From the NCBI GenBank assembly GCA_003163855.1, contig PLRJ01000039.1, positions 306 through 50,042 of the forward strand: a stretch of DNA of 49,737 nt. The letters run 5' to 3'. A model generated the notes under the pieces. It did not search any database. It was not told the DNA's origin and saw only the letters and a program-made list of their open reading frames with translations. This DNA comes from Bryobacterales bacterium. GTDB lineage: Bacteria > Acidobacteriota > Terriglobia > Bryobacterales > Bryobacteraceae. Position numbers and translations under genes: made by a program. Positions 16,920-27,103 of this stretch are shown here, in pieces. Every line of letters starts with the position of its first letter. Position 1 is the first letter of the stretch.

Positions 16920-17843
16920 CTATGCCGTCTGCATCACGATCGCGTCAATTTGCGATAAATCTTCTTTCGATAGCTGCCAGTTTGCAGCCTCCGCATTAGC
17001 TTTCGCTTGTTCCGGTGTCTTCGCACCGGCGATAACTGAAGCAACTTGCGGCTGAGCAGCGAGCCACGACACAGCAAGCTCCAGCAGCGAATGTCCGTGC
17101 GAGGCTGCAAAGTCGTCAAGGAGTTCGACGAAATCAAGGTTGGTTTCAGTGAAAAAGGCTGGTCCCCAACCGTCCTTGCCGCGGCTGTTATCCGGGCTGG
17201 GTTGTCCCTTACGATACTTGCCCGAGAGCAACCCACTGGCAAGTGGAAAGTAAGGAAGGAAGGCGACGTTCTGGCGCTCGCACTCGGGCAGCACATCAGC
17301 CTCGGGCGCGCGGTGGATCAAGCTGTATTGGTTCTGCACGCTGACGAAGCGCGGCGCGCCTTGTTGAACGGCTGCTTCCGCTTCGCGCAACTGCTCCGCG
17401 GAAAAATTCGAACAGCCAATTTCAAGGACTCGACCGGTTTTCACCAAATAGCCCAATGCGTCAAGTGTCTCGGCGATGGGAGTGTTTGGATCGGGTGTGT
17501 GAAGCTGATAAAGATCGATGTAGTCGGTCTTCAGGCGGCTTAGACTCGCGTCCGCAGCCTGCCGAATATAGGCGGGACTTGCGCCGGATTTGCCTTCGCC
17601 CATGCTGAAGCCGAACTTGGTCGCAAGCACGATGCTCTTGCGACGCCCTCCAAGTGCTTCCGCTAGAAACTCTTCGCTCTGCCCCGTGCCATACATATCC
17701 GCGGTATCTAGGAAATTGATACCTGCCGCCAAGGCTTCGTCCACAACTGCGCCCGTGGCTTTCTTGTCGATGCGCCAGCCAAAGTTGTTGCAGCCAAGCC
17801 CGACTACCGAAACTTCCAATTTGCCAATTCGCCGATGTTCCAT
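16920..17843 (-). CDS. Aldo/keto reductase
   Basis: 307 aa, NADPH-dependent AKR fold. The catalytic tetrad is visible: Asp46 and Tyr51 in FLDTADMYG, Lys76 in LATKFGF, His115 in YQLHTPD. The C-terminal VIAGAKTPEQAKANAEAANW segment forms the cofactor-phosphate binding loop. No export signal, so cytosolic. It follows the sugar isomerase/epimerase gene on the same strand with a 30-bp gap, which suggests co-transcription. Together with the divergent transaldolase-family gene this points to sugar interconversion, but the substrate cannot be told from the sequence. Confidence 0.92.
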   Translation of the reverse strand: MEHRRIGKLEVSVVGLGCNNFGWRIDKKATGAVVDEALAAGINFLDTADMYGTGQSEEFLAEALGGRRKSIVLATKFGFSMGEGKSGASPAYIRQAADASLSRLKTDYIDLYQLHTPDPNTPIAETLDALGYLVKTGRVLEIGCSNFSAEQLREAEAAVQQGAPRFVSVQNQYSLIHRAPEADVLPECERQNVAFLPYFPLASGLLSGKYRKGQPSPDNSRGKDGWGPAFFTETNLDFVELLDDFAASHGHSLLELAVSWLAAQPQVASVIAGAKTPEQAKANAEAANWQLSKEDLSQIDAIVMQTA

Positions 17844-17873
17844 ATCTTCAAAGACTCGATAGCAAGAATTTCG

Positions 17874-18791
17874 CTACCGGGAATCTCGTCCTATAAATTG
17901 CCTGATGTAATTATGGCTCTGCAACAATGCCTTTTTTCGGGCCGTCAGATTGGCCTCATAGGCTCGATCTTCCACTTCCACACAGACTGGCCCGCCGTAG
18001 CGAGTGTCACCGAGGGCTGAAAAGAAACGTCCCCAGTCAATGTCGCCAAGTCCCGGGAGTTTCGGAGAATGAAATTCCAGCGGGTGAGCCAGCACTCCCA
18101 CTTCGTCAAGCAAGCGGCGGCTAACTCGGGCATCTTTCAGGTGAATGCGAAAGATACGATCGGCAAAATCGTAGAGCGGCTTGATGTAGTCCATCTGCTG
18201 CCATACCAGGTGCGACGGATCGTAAGTCAAACCGAAGTTGGGGCTGGGAATTTCTTCGAACATACGGCGCCAGATAGCGGGACTGGAAGCAAGATTCTTT
18301 CCGCCCGGCCACTCATCGCGTGTAAAGTACATCGGACAGTTTTCAATGGCTATTTTGATTCCGTGGCCGGCCGCGTGGCGTATCAGATCGGGCCAAATAG
18401 CTCGGAACGCAGCCCAGTTTTCATCGACGGAACGGGTCCAATCTTTTCCCACGAAAGTGCTGACGACGGACAAGCCGAGCGCGCCGGCAGCTTCAATGAC
18501 GCGGCGCAGGTGATCTGCTGCGACTTTTGACTCCTCCTTGTCGGGACTTAGCAGATTCGGGTAATAGCCCAGACCGCTGATGGCGATCCCAGTTGATCGC
18601 AGCTTGTTTTGAATGCTGGCAACGTCTAGAGAAAGCACGTCGATGTGAGTGACGCCGGCGTAGCGCCGGTCTGCCTTGCCCACCGGCCAGCACATTACTT
18701 CTACGCAGTCATAACCGGACTGCTCGGCAAAGTTCAGAACTTCGTCGAGAGATAGTTCAGGAAGGATGGCGCTTACAAAACCGAGTTGCAT
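17874..18791 (-). CDS. Sugar phosphate isomerase/epimerase (AP endonuclease 2 / xylose isomerase-like TIM barrel)
   Basis: 305 aa. The TIM-barrel pattern of the IolE/Hps-like family is seen: [13 protein letters not shown] near the N-terminus, [10 protein letters not shown] (metal ligand Glu) in the middle, [14 protein letters not shown] with Asp and His ligands, [11 protein letters not shown], and a final CVEVEDR glutamate. Such enzymes isomerise or epimerise keto-sugars or inositol derivatives using a divalent metal. No signal peptide. It is divergent from the transaldolase-family gene with only 28 bp between start codons, so their promoters must overlap. It is probably co-transcribed with the downstream aldo/keto reductase. 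Confidence 0.9.
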   Translation of the reverse strand: MQLGFVSAILPELSLDEVLNFAEQSGYDCVEVMCWPVGKADRRYAGVTHIDVLSLDVASIQNKLRSTGIAISGLGYYPNLLSPDKEESKVAADHLRRVIEAAGALGLSVVSTFVGKDWTRSVDENWAAFRAIWPDLIRHAAGHGIKIAIENCPMYFTRDEWPGGKNLASSPAIWRRMFEEIPSPNFGLTYDPSHLVWQQMDYIKPLYDFADRIFRIHLKDARVSRRLLDEVGVLAHPLEFHSPKLPGLGDIDWGRFFSALGDTRYGGPVCVEVEDRAYEANLTARKKALLQSHNYIRQFIGRDSR

Positions 18792-18819
18792 TGTGAGATT
18801 TTAGGAATGAACCATTTCA

Positions 18820-19908
18820 ATGTACAAGAGCCCGCTTTATGAGATGACGCAGACCACCCCCACTTGCTTGTGGAACGACTCGGCGGCATTGGACGAACTG
18901 AAATACTCGCTTTGCCACGGTGCCGTAGGAGCCACCTGCAATCCGGTGATTGCGCTGGATGTGCTGAAGCAGGAGATGCACCTGTGGAAAGACCGCATAG
19001 TGGAGCTAATTCACGAGATGCCTTGTTCTACCGAGGATGAAATCGCCTGGGCGCTGATTGAAGAGCTGTCGGCGAAACGAGCGGCATTATTGAAAGATAT
19101 TTTCGATGAGCAGCGCGGCCACAATGGGAGGCTTTCAATTCAAACCGATCCGCGCCTGTACCGCAATGTGGATGCGCTGGTGGCGGAGGCGTGCCGGTTT
19201 AGCGAACTTGCACCGAACATGATTGTCAAGTTACCGGCCACGCGTGCTGGCATTGCCGCCATGGAAGAAGTAACGGCGCGCGGCATCAGCGTAAATGCCA
19301 CTGTCTCATTCACGCTGCCACAATGTATCGCGGTTGCCGAGGCGATTGAACGCGGCCTGCAGAGGCGCGAGACGGCAGGACTGGATGTATCGACAATCGG
19401 ATCGGTATGCACCATCATGGTGGGCCGGCTGGACGACTGGTTGAAGGTTGTGGCTGAGAAACGGAATGTGATTACCAATCCTGGCTATTTAGAGTGGGCG
19501 GGCGTGGCCGTTTTCAAAAAAGCTTACAAGCTATTCCGCGAGCGCCGTTATCGGGTTCGTTTGCTGTCGGCGGCTTTTCGCAATCATCTGCACTGGAGTG
19601 AGTTGATCGGCGGGGACGTGGTGATTTCGCCGCCGTATAAATGGCAGCTACGATTTAATGCTAGCGATGTGACGGTGGAAAACAGAATCGATACGCCGGT
19701 GGACCCGAAGATGCTGGCTGAGCTATTAAAGAAGTTCCCCGACTTTGAGCGTGCGTACAACGAAGATGGCCTGTCGGTAGACGATTTTGACTCGTTCGGA
19801 CCGACTCGGCGAACTTTGCGGCAATTCGTGGAAGCGTGTCATGAGATGTGCGGACAGATTCGCGACGTGATGATTCCAAACCCGGACAAGCTGTTGGATC
19901 AAAAGTAG
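18820..19908 (+). CDS. Transaldolase-family protein
   Basis: 362 aa. Class I aldolase/transaldolase features: LWNDSA with the catalytic-type Asp20, GATCNP (38-42), IQTDPRLYRN near 107-115, the Schiff-base lysine Lys137 in MIVKLPAT, then ISVNATVSFTLPQ and a variant tail in which the usual Ser-Arg phosphate site is less clear. It is longer than small bacterial transaldolases such as FSA and closer in length to TalB types, but with an unusual C-terminus. The start may be ATG 18820 (AGGAA 12 nt upstream) or ATG 18844. It is divergent from the sugar isomerase gene. The last 10 bases overlap the convergent SDR gene. Function: transfer of a dihydroxyacetone unit, or a related aldol reaction, in the cytosol. 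Confidence 0.85.
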   Translation: MYKSPLYEMTQTTPTCLWNDSAALDELKYSLCHGAVGATCNPVIALDVLKQEMHLWKDRIVELIHEMPCSTEDEIAWALIEELSAKRAALLKDIFDEQRGHNGRLSIQTDPRLYRNVDALVAEACRFSELAPNMIVKLPATRAGIAAMEEVTARGISVNATVSFTLPQCIAVAEAIERGLQRRETAGLDVSTIGSVCTIMVGRLDDWLKVVAEKRNVITNPGYLEWAGVAVFKKAYKLFRERRYRVRLLSAAFRNHLHWSELIGGDVVISPPYKWQLRFNASDVTVENRIDTPVDPKMLAELLKKFPDFERAYNEDGLSVDDFDSFGPTRRTLRQFVEACHEMCGQIRDVMIPNPDKLLDQK

Positions 19909-20624
19909 CCGTAAGCGAGCCAGCCCCCATCGACATAGAGGGATTGGCCGGTGATAAAGCTGGCTTTGTTGCTTAACAAGAACGAGACTGCATCGGCAAC
20001 ATCAGCGGGTTGCGCTAATCGGCCGAGAGGAATGCGCGCCTTGATCTGCGGTTCGTTCACGTTTCCAGCCGCGATGTTGCGTTTGGTCATTTCGGTCGCG
20101 ACGTAGGCCGGTCCGACAGCGTTTACACGGATTCCCTTCTCTGCCCACTCAATAGCCAACACTTTTGTGAGCATGGCGACGCCTGCTTTGGCGCAGCAAT
20201 AGGCGGCGCGGCGTGGGAATGCGGCCTCGGCATTGGTGCTTGTGATGAAGACAATGGCTCCGCCGCTATCCACCATCCGTTTGGCGCAGGCTTGAATAAA
20301 GTAGAAGGCGCCGTTTAGCTGTACATCCACCATGCGCGACCAATCGGCCGGTGGAAGGCTGATGCTGTCGTGCGGTTTACTGATGCCGGCGCAATTCACC
20401 ACGCCGTCAATGCGGCCGAAGGCATTCATCGCTGCTTGGGCGACGGCTTCACACTGGTCGGGATTGGTGATGTCGCAAGTGATGGTGAGGGCCGTGTGCG
20501 ATTCCGCCCGCGCGACATTCAAGTCGGCAATTACAATCCGAGCGCCCTCACTAGCGAGCCGTGCACTGACTTCGGCGCCAATTCCGCTGGCGCCACCGGA
20601 AACAACGATTACTTTTTCCTGCAT
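19899..20624 (-). CDS. Short-chain dehydrogenase/reductase
   Basis: 241 aa from ATG 20624. The open frame extends 78 codons further upstream, but that part overlaps the DUF4230 gene and is not SDR-like, whereas ATG 20624 starts directly at the Rossmann fold. Seen: GGASGIG (10-16) for NAD(P), NCAG (77-80), Asn104, Ser129, and Tyr142-x3-Lys146; near the C-terminus, RIPLGRLAQPADVADAVSFL and the usual ITGQSLYVDGG. Classical SDR, probably oxidising a secondary alcohol of a sugar or related compound; no signal peptide. Last gene of the long minus-strand operon, 4 bp after the DUF4230 gene. Confidence 0.92.
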   Translation of the reverse strand: MQEKVIVVSGGASGIGAEVSARLASEGARIVIADLNVARAESHTALTITCDITNPDQCEAVAQAAMNAFGRIDGVVNCAGISKPHDSISLPPADWSRMVDVQLNGAFYFIQACAKRMVDSGGAIVFITSTNAEAAFPRRAAYCCAKAGVAMLTKVLAIEWAEKGIRVNAVGPAYVATEMTKRNIAAGNVNEPQIKARIPLGRLAQPADVADAVSFLLSNKASFITGQSLYVDGGWLAYGYF

Positions 20625-20628
20625 AGAT

Positions 20629-21201
20629 CTAAGTGCCGAAAACAAAAAGTGTTTTTTGAATACCAAAAGCCTGCAAAATGCTGCGAAGGTCAACTTCGAC
20701 ACTACGCTGAGCCTCGGCCAGGATTCCCATCTGGAGGGCTTCCAACTTGATGTCGTCAATCGCCTGCATTCGCGCTTTATGTTCCAAGTCCAAGTCGGGC
20801 GAAACCCAGGGCGTCCACCAGGTGATGCCGCGGTCCCAGACCTTTGTGTATTTCTCATCGATATAGGCGGCCTGAATTTCGGGTTTCATCAAATGGATTT
20901 TGGCAACGCCGTCGCTTGAGATCGAAACATCATTGGAGCTCAAGCTTGCAAGATTGATTCCTGCGACGACGGTGCCTCTCACCAGTAGAAGAATCGACTC
21001 CTCGCCTACCGGGGATTTCTCTTCTTTCATGCCGATGACCTTCTCGATACCGTACTTGACGGTGGCTAGCTCGTTTAACGGGCGAACTTCCTTGACAATC
21101 GCCTGGGAATCGAACGTTCGAAGATGGCCTTGCGGTATGAAAATCGCGAGCAGCAGACCGATGAGACAGATGGTTGAGAAAAACGCGACAAACTTTGCCA
21201 T
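20629..21201 (-). CDS. DUF4230 family membrane-anchored protein
   Basis: 190 aa. One N-terminal hydrophobic segment (about 4-24) acts as a membrane anchor or uncleaved signal; the rest is soluble, with the DUF4230 pattern LATVKYGIEKVIGMKEE, LLLVRGTVVAGINLASL, a small beta-rich core and a long C-terminal helix. Function of the family is unknown. Its ATG directly abuts the stop codon of the GH116 gene with no gap, and it precedes the SDR gene by 4 bp, so it is translated as part of the operon. Most likely an envelope protein facing the periplasm. Confidence 0.8.
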   Translation of the reverse strand: MAKFVAFFSTICLIGLLLAIFIPQGHLRTFDSQAIVKEVRPLNELATVKYGIEKVIGMKEEKSPVGEESILLLVRGTVVAGINLASLSSNDVSISSDGVAKIHLMKPEIQAAYIDEKYTKVWDRGITWWTPWVSPDLDLEHKARMQAIDDIKLEALQMGILAEAQRSVEVDLRSILQAFGIQKTLFVFGT

Positions 21202-23904
21202 CTAGGAAACGATTACCAGGCTTTCGTCTTTCGTCAACTCAATCGCATCGGCCAAACGAAATAGTGTTGCCGAGTCCTGGCGAGTGGACGAATGAGGGAT
21301 CTTCTCGTGACCAAGCAAGACCGCCGTTTGCGTTGGCGACTTGGCCCTCAGAAAAATGGATTGCAAAGGCAGTGAACCTTCCGTCACTATAATTTCCGTC
21401 CTTTCTTTCCCATTCGAGCGAGTCATAGCGAAGATACCCCACGCTGATCCGGTTGACCAAAAGGACGTAAGGGATGGGATCTCGGCGTGGGGCCGGAGGG
21501 ACAGCAATTTTTCCGCTCCGAGATAGTGAAAGCCGGTAAATGCTATCAGCGTGGACCAGGATGACATGGCGCGGGCATAGTGATGGCCGCATTCCGGCTC
21601 GTCCCAGGGATTGCGGCGCTCGCCATCGAAGCGCAGACGCACGTCTTCAATCGCGCGCACGCCCTGCTGCAGCATACCGGCGGTCAGTAACTGGGTTGCA
21701 ACTAGATATTCGATGCCTGTCCAGGCCTCGGAATAGTAAGGAAAGGGGATTTTAGGGCGGTCTCCTTTGCCGTAGTCGCAGATGAGGATAGCTGGCTCGT
21801 CATTCAACGCGTAGATTCTCTGCACGGAGTCGTGATCGACCAAAGTTCTCCGATAGTTATATTTCTCGATTGATTCCAGTGTTTTTAGGATGTGCTTCGG
21901 ATCTGCTAACGGTCCTAGATCGGCGATGTCGGCGAGGTACTGACCTATCAGCTGATCGGCCAGACAACCGTTTCCCAGCTGGAACTCGGGCTGTTCGGGC
22001 TTATCTGCACCCATATCTCCGACAGTGGTGGGAGCGATCTCGGCTTTTGGGATGCTACGTACCTTCTGGATGTAATATTCGCCATTAAAGAGGTTGGCAT
22101 CAACCCAGGCACGTCCTCGCTCGAATAGGCTTCGATAGGTGCCTGCCGACGAAGTGTCACCCATGACTTTGGCAATTTCCTCTGCTGCGCGCAGGGCACC
22201 TAAGTAGTAGATACCGACTAGCGGATTCGGGCCGTAGAACTCCACGTCGTAGGTATTGTGCTGTACGCCTTCGGCAACGCCATCGCTATTGGCATCCCAG
22301 CCGCCGGGTATCCAGGCAAATGCTAAAGCCTTTTGAATATTAGGCCAGAGTCCCCGCAACCACTGGGTGTCGCCCGATTGGCGCCAATCGAGATAGGCCT
22401 TGATGATTTGGCCCATCTGGCCATCCGCGGCGGCATAGCCAAAGCGGTCATAACCATCGGGCAGCATCTGGCGAAAGCGCATTCCACCCTGCGGATCCTG
22501 CGAATAGCCGAAAGCCGCTTTGCGCAACGAACGAGCCAAACTCGGAAACAGGAATTGTGTCGCGGTTTCGTAGTTCCAGACGTGTGTGCAATTACCGAAA
22601 CAGCAGCCGCGCACATCGCTGCAGCCTTCAAAACCGTGAAATTCACCGTCCGCTGTGCGGAAGCATGTCTGGGTCACTAATGTAGATAAATTTGCCGTGG
22701 CGGCATCTCGCAAGGCGCCAGGAAGGGTGCCGTTGCGCATAGCCGAGACGAAAGCTCTGGTGCGTCTTTCTAATTTTGGAAGATTTTTCGCGGCGGTTTG
22801 CGCGGCGTCCCAAGCATCAGTAAAGCGGGTGCAGTAATAGTTGCCTATGACATCATTTTCGTGCCCTTTAGGCGCGGTCCAACCAGACCAGGCGGGTGTG
22901 CGGTTTGGAAAATGCCAGCTAAGAAGAAAGTTGTACGATGCCTCGGTGGCAGGAGCGATCTCTCGTTGCAGACACAGCGAACCGACAGATTTTCGATCAG
23001 CCGCTTCAGGACCAAGCTGTCCGTCCTCCGAGAAATCGTCCCAGAAAAGCATAGGACTTGCCCACCACTTCGCATTCGGCCAGCCGCTAAGGTAAGTGAC
23101 GCTGCCTTCAGCGGCATCGAGTACACAGAGGGCGAAGGACCCATTTTCGGGATCGGTCGCAGCCAGTCTCGGATCTGTCATATAGAGCCCCTGGAGTTGA
23201 CCGCCGTGTCCCCGGAACTCGTTTGACTTCCCGCCGTTTTCCAGACGAAGCGACCCTTGCCCTTTGTGACCGACAGGATTGTCGAGCGAGAAAGCGATGG
23301 AAGCCGTTACTTTCTGTTTAGTGATGTTCCTGAGTCGATAGCGAAGGACGGCGACGGGCAGGCCCGAGTTGTCAGGGTCGAGGGGAATGAACGGGCTGAA
23401 AGCATCGAGCGAGATCTGAACAGGAAGGCGAGAATCGTGAAAAGCAATCCGAGCCAGCGGAAACTCGCCGGTGAAGGTTGCCGCCTGTAGCCGGCTTAGC
23501 CCTGGAGCGTTCGCTGGACCAAGTCCAAAGCCACTTGCATAGGGCGGCATCAACTCCGCTTCCAAAACGTGCGCGATGGGTTTTGCATTTCCGCTCTTCA
23601 GCCAAATGGAAGCAAACGCATATTCGGGCGAGCGACCCTTGTCTGCACGATTGTAGATTTCCCAGTCATGCAGTTGTCCTCGCCCTCCGAGACTTATGCT
23701 GCCTGTGCCAACTCCGCCCAGTGGAAAACCAATGAGCGAGAGATGGCGTCCAGAGTAGCTGCGAGGGTAAGTGATGTTTTCCTGCAGCTTTGCAGGCTGA
23801 TCGTTTACCGGCGATTCAGCCGTTGTTGCCGGCGGCTGGAGCGCCACTCCAGCGGTCACCGCTTTGAGAAATTCGCGGCGCCCGGTTTGCAACTTGTCAC
23901 TCAT
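21202..23904 (-). CDS. GH116-family glycosidase (GBA2-like), Tat-exported
   Basis: 900 aa. The N-terminus carries a twin-arginine signal (GRREFLKAVTAGVAL, residues about 8-22). The N-terminal beta domain contains IGFPLGGVGTGSISLGGRG, and the C-terminal (alpha/alpha)6 domain contains CTHVWNYE, RQMLPDGYDRFGYAAADGQMG and HNTYDVEFYGPN. These match GH116, whose members include human GBA2 and bacterial beta-glucosidases or beta-xylosidases; the Glu of HVWNYE and the Asp of HNTYD are the likely nucleophile and acid/base. Probably a periplasmic retaining beta-glycosidase; the natural substrate is unknown. The ATG overlaps the TGA of the CobW-like pseudogene (8 bp), so it was probably translationally coupled to it. 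Confidence 0.9.
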   Translation of the reverse strand: MSDKLQTGRREFLKAVTAGVALQPPATTAESPVNDQPAKLQENITYPRSYSGRHLSLIGFPLGGVGTGSISLGGRGQLHDWEIYNRADKGRSPEYAFASIWLKSGNAKPIAHVLEAELMPPYASGFGLGPANAPGLSRLQAATFTGEFPLARIAFHDSRLPVQISLDAFSPFIPLDPDNSGLPVAVLRYRLRNITKQKVTASIAFSLDNPVGHKGQGSLRLENGGKSNEFRGHGGQLQGLYMTDPRLAATDPENGSFALCVLDAAEGSVTYLSGWPNAKWWASPMLFWDDFSEDGQLGPEAADRKSVGSLCLQREIAPATEASYNFLLSWHFPNRTPAWSGWTAPKGHENDVIGNYYCTRFTDAWDAAQTAAKNLPKLERRTRAFVSAMRNGTLPGALRDAATANLSTLVTQTCFRTADGEFHGFEGCSDVRGCCFGNCTHVWNYETATQFLFPSLARSLRKAAFGYSQDPQGGMRFRQMLPDGYDRFGYAAADGQMGQIIKAYLDWRQSGDTQWLRGLWPNIQKALAFAWIPGGWDANSDGVAEGVQHNTYDVEFYGPNPLVGIYYLGALRAAEEIAKVMGDTSSAGTYRSLFERGRAWVDANLFNGEYYIQKVRSIPKAEIAPTTVGDMGADKPEQPEFQLGNGCLADQLIGQYLADIADLGPLADPKHILKTLESIEKYNYRRTLVDHDSVQRIYALNDEPAILICDYGKGDRPKIPFPYYSEAWTGIEYLVATQLLTAGMLQQGVRAIEDVRLRFDGERRNPWDEPECGHHYARAMSSWSTLIAFTGFHYLGAEKLLSLRPHAEIPSLTSFWSTGSAWGIFAMTRSNGKERTEIIVTEGSLPLQSIFLRAKSPTQTAVLLGHEKIPHSSTRQDSATLFRLADAIELTKDESLVIVS

Positions 23905-24962
23905 TTGTTACCACTTCACACAATCTATACTCCGGCTTGGGCGCTGAAGGTTTGAAGCATTGCATGGCTTTAATCTGGACGCTACCCGGAAGCTTCGATA
24001 CACTTTGTTCCACCAGGAACTGTAAATGGGCCGGCTTGGCAGCGGCTCTGATATTCAGCAGGAGTTCATGCAGTGTCGATTGAGACGCCTGCAGGTCGCC
24101 CAGCAAGGCCGGCGCGTCGCCGTTTCTGGTGATTGAAGCCTTTAAGAACCCAGTTGAGGTATCGTCGCTCACCTTCATATGTGCAATCTGAAGGTTCTCC
24201 GCAGTTAGTGATTCATCCAGCCCGTCCAGCAATGGGCCAACCACGGCGGATGACGTCAGCGGATTGACCAGGGTAAGTGAAAAGCTGCAGTTCAGCCAAG
24301 CTAGGCGCGCTTCCGCTTGCGCATACCGTTGGTAATCGATTTCGAGAATCTTCATTCCAGTCTGGACTTTGCCAGTCAGCACCTCATTGAGCCACGCTTT
24401 TACTCCATCTCCAGAAACGGAACTCAAATGGCGCACGGATGCGGCTTGAAGATCCGGGAAGTCTGCATACAGATCGGACTTGGTGAAGCATATCAGGTCC
24501 GCCTCTTCCATTTGTTTATTAAACAAGAAGGCAAATCGGAATTGCCAGACTTCAGTTCAAAGGCACGCGCGGGATCGACCAGCACGGTGTAAGGCGCAAC
24601 TCGAAAACGATCTTTGTGATAAAGCTTTAGAGGTTGAAGGGTGGTTGCAGAGATGTCGGTGCAACTGCCAACCGCTTCGGCAAAGATTACTTCCGGTGCA
24701 TGCGCACTCAGGCGCACGGCAGCATCGATAGGTGGGAAAACAAGCAACAAAAGCAGCCGCCCACGACCTGGTCAGCCTGAAGGCCTTGCGATTGCACCCA
24801 GCGCGTGTCCACCAGTTCCGTACCCTGGTCATTTAGAATAGCGGCCGACTTGATTCCGCTCTGCTCCAGTGTGCGCGCCGCAGACATAATGAGACTGGTT
24901 TTACCAGCGCCGAGAAATCCACCAATAGGAACGATAATAGGCCGGACCCTTCTACTAATCAA
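23897..24962 (-). pseudogene. Broken CobW/G3E-family GTPase (two frameshifts)
   Basis: Homology passes through three frames. The first (from a likely TTG at 24962) holds the Walker A GGFLGAGKTS, LNDQGTELVD and the metal-binding GGCFCC. It shifts near 24735-24750 to DAAVRLSAHAPEVIFAEAVGS and the TVLVDPARA strand, then shifts again near 24536-24545 to LFNKQMEEADLICFTKSDL (G4-like TKSD) and the C-terminal domain ending at 23897. Each break is consistent with loss of one base; the first sits at TTTTCCC, the second next to GCCTTC. G3E GTPases are metal chaperones (CobW, UreG-like, zinc carriers). The TTG start would overlap the TGA of the ADOP permease. Two independent one-base losses suggest recent decay, but homopolymer sequencing error is not excluded. 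Confidence 0.75.
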
Positions 24963-26987
24963 TCCGTCCGCAGCGCCTCCATCACATCGACCCGTGCGGC
25001 TCTTGCGGCGGGCAGCGCGCAAGCGATTATGGCCGCGATCAAGAGTATAGAACCCGCGCCAAGCAACGGCATGAAACCTGGCATTTGGAGATCGCTAAGA
25101 TAGCTGGCGGCGCCATGGGCGAACACGAATCCGCCGACGGCGCCGGCAATAATGCCCAAAGCCGCCATAACCGCGCCTTCTTTGATGACCGAGCCTAGAA
25201 TTTGCCGCCGCGGGGAACCGATGGCCAAGCGGATTCCGAATTCGCGCGTGCGAGCACTGACTGAGAACGCCAGCACGCCCGCAACCGCAATGGCGAGCGC
25301 AACACAGGCAAAACCTCCGAATACCACTGTGTTTAAGCGGTTCGGAGTTAATACCTCGACGCGAATGTCTTCCATTGTGGCTGCGTGTTCCACCGGTTGT
25401 TCGCCTGACAGGCGCCGAATAATTTGCGTCACCGCTGGAATCAGTGGATGCGGATCGACATGCACATGCGCAAATAACCGGCCGCCCCAAATTTCAGCCT
25501 GCTCGAAAGGCTGGTAGATGGTCAGGGCTGGGCTGAACATTCTCATCCTCGACATCGGCGGCAACACCGATGATCCGCCGCGGGGCGGTACTCACGTCGA
25601 TGAACTTCATCACACGGTCGGTCCACATCACATGCCGGTCCACAGCGTCGCCATTCGGAAACATGCGTTGAGCGACACTCTGGCTGACAATGACAACTAA
25701 GTCTTTATCGCCTCGGTCAAGGTCATTAAAGTCGCGGCCGGCGATCATGGGCAATCCCAGCGAAGCAAAAAATCCTGGCGATACGATGCGGAAGCGGTTG
25801 CTGGGGTCTGCCTCGCCTCCGGCGCGCACGTGGCCGTCAGCCGAAAACTGAAAGCCGAATCCGTAAGCGCCAGCGTCGCGCCACCGAGTCATGGTTCCCA
25901 GGGCAACATTATCCACTCCGGGCAGTTGCTTGATACGCCGTATAGACTCTTTATAAAGACCGACACCCTGCTGCGGCGTTTTTCCGTGAGACAAAGCGAG
26001 GAGCGTGGTTCACAAAGCGCTGGCGCCTGCTGGTAGAACGAAGGATCCGGCGATCTGGGTAATGGCAAAGATGCGCAAGCGGCCGTTTGTGCCGCCTGCG
26101 ACGCGCACACTGCTTCCGGAAAGGCTAAGACTGCGCGAGGTGTCGGACGCGGGCAGACGCGGAACAAAGGCGAGCAGAACCGCCGCCACGGCCAGCAGAG
26201 CGCCTACCCAGAGCATGCTGGAATCGACCGTTATATCCAACGCGCGCACGGAGAAACGCGAGGCGTAGCGGCTCAAGATTGCGGCCATAGGGCGTGCGCT
26301 GAAGACGCCAATTGCGGGACCGCTCAAACAGGGCAGCAGACTTTCCGCCAGCAAAGTGCGGCGGAGCGCGGTAGCCGTTGCGCCCAGCGCCGCGCGGATG
26401 GCGAGTTCGCCTTCGCGCTTTACGCTTCGCGCCAGAACAAGATTGGCCACGTTCGAGCAAGCAATGAAAATCAGCAGCGATGCCGCCATTAGGACAAGCA
26501 GCACAGTTCGGGCGCGCGACGTAATCTGATCCCGCAAGCGGGTGACATCCAGTGCGAAGTCAGCCTTCGGAGAATAGGCTTCCGGATGATCATGAAGCAT
26601 GCGTGTGTTCACGGTTTGGAGTTCGGCACGGACTGACTCGATGGTTGCTCCCGGCGCCAGGCGCCCCAAAAGCTCTGTCATGCGATGAACGCGCCCGGTG
26701 ACCATAGTGGCCGACAAGTGATGAGGGCTGGTCACGACGTTTGCTATCAGTTCCGTTTCCGCGGGGTAAGGAACGCACGGTTCCAGGACTCCAACAATGG
26801 TAGCGGTGCAGGTTCCAAGGCGAATGTTTCTTCCGAGAACGGATTGATCGCCCTTTAAGACGGTATTCCAGAAGCGATAAGTCAGCACGGCGGCGCCGGC
26901 GGCGTTTGGTCCATCGTCATGCATATCGAGCAACCGACCAATCCTGTGGGAACGCCGCCAAGCTCTCTTGAAAAGCGCGCATTGCAA
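24959..26987 (-). pseudogene. Broken ADOP-type FtsX/MacB permease
   Basis: This is the decaying counterpart of the permease at 35380. The upstream part (26987 to 26010) lacks the expected N-terminal membrane helix and about 150-200 residues; it starts inside the first periplasmic domain (VLTYRFWN, GRLAPGATIESVRAEL) and includes the first FtsX membrane block (RTVLLVLMAASLLIFIACSN, NLVLARSVKREGELAIRAAL). An in-frame TGA at 26010-26012 interrupts it, apparently with loss of about 20-25 residues. The same frame resumes with RRIKQLPGVDNVALG and FFASLGLPMIAGRDFNDLD down to about 25540, where a frameshift (consistent with one extra base) leads to SPALTIYQPFEQ, the second FtsX block (SVSARTREFGIRLAIG) and the end LPAARAARVDVMEALRTD. 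Traces upstream of 26987 (to about 27050) are in other frames and unclear. Confidence 0.8.
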
Positions 26988-27103
26988 AAGCTACCATATT
27001 TTTGAGTGGTGCGAAAACACGCCGATTTTCTCGCCGATGTAGAGGCCGACCAGGGGGTCGGCCGCGGACGAGGGCGTCCGCCCACCCCCGCGCACAATCC
27101 ATA

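Noticed and set aside
19899-20858. A 319-residue SDR with a long N-terminal extension
   Set aside because: The extra 78 residues overlap the DUF4230 gene in another frame and do not resemble the SDR family; ATG 20624 starts directly at the nucleotide-binding fold.
23897-24962. Programmed ribosomal frameshifting in the CobW-like gene
   Set aside because: No slippery heptamer or stimulatory structure seen, and two shifts in one gene of this family have no precedent known to me; decay or sequencing error is simpler.
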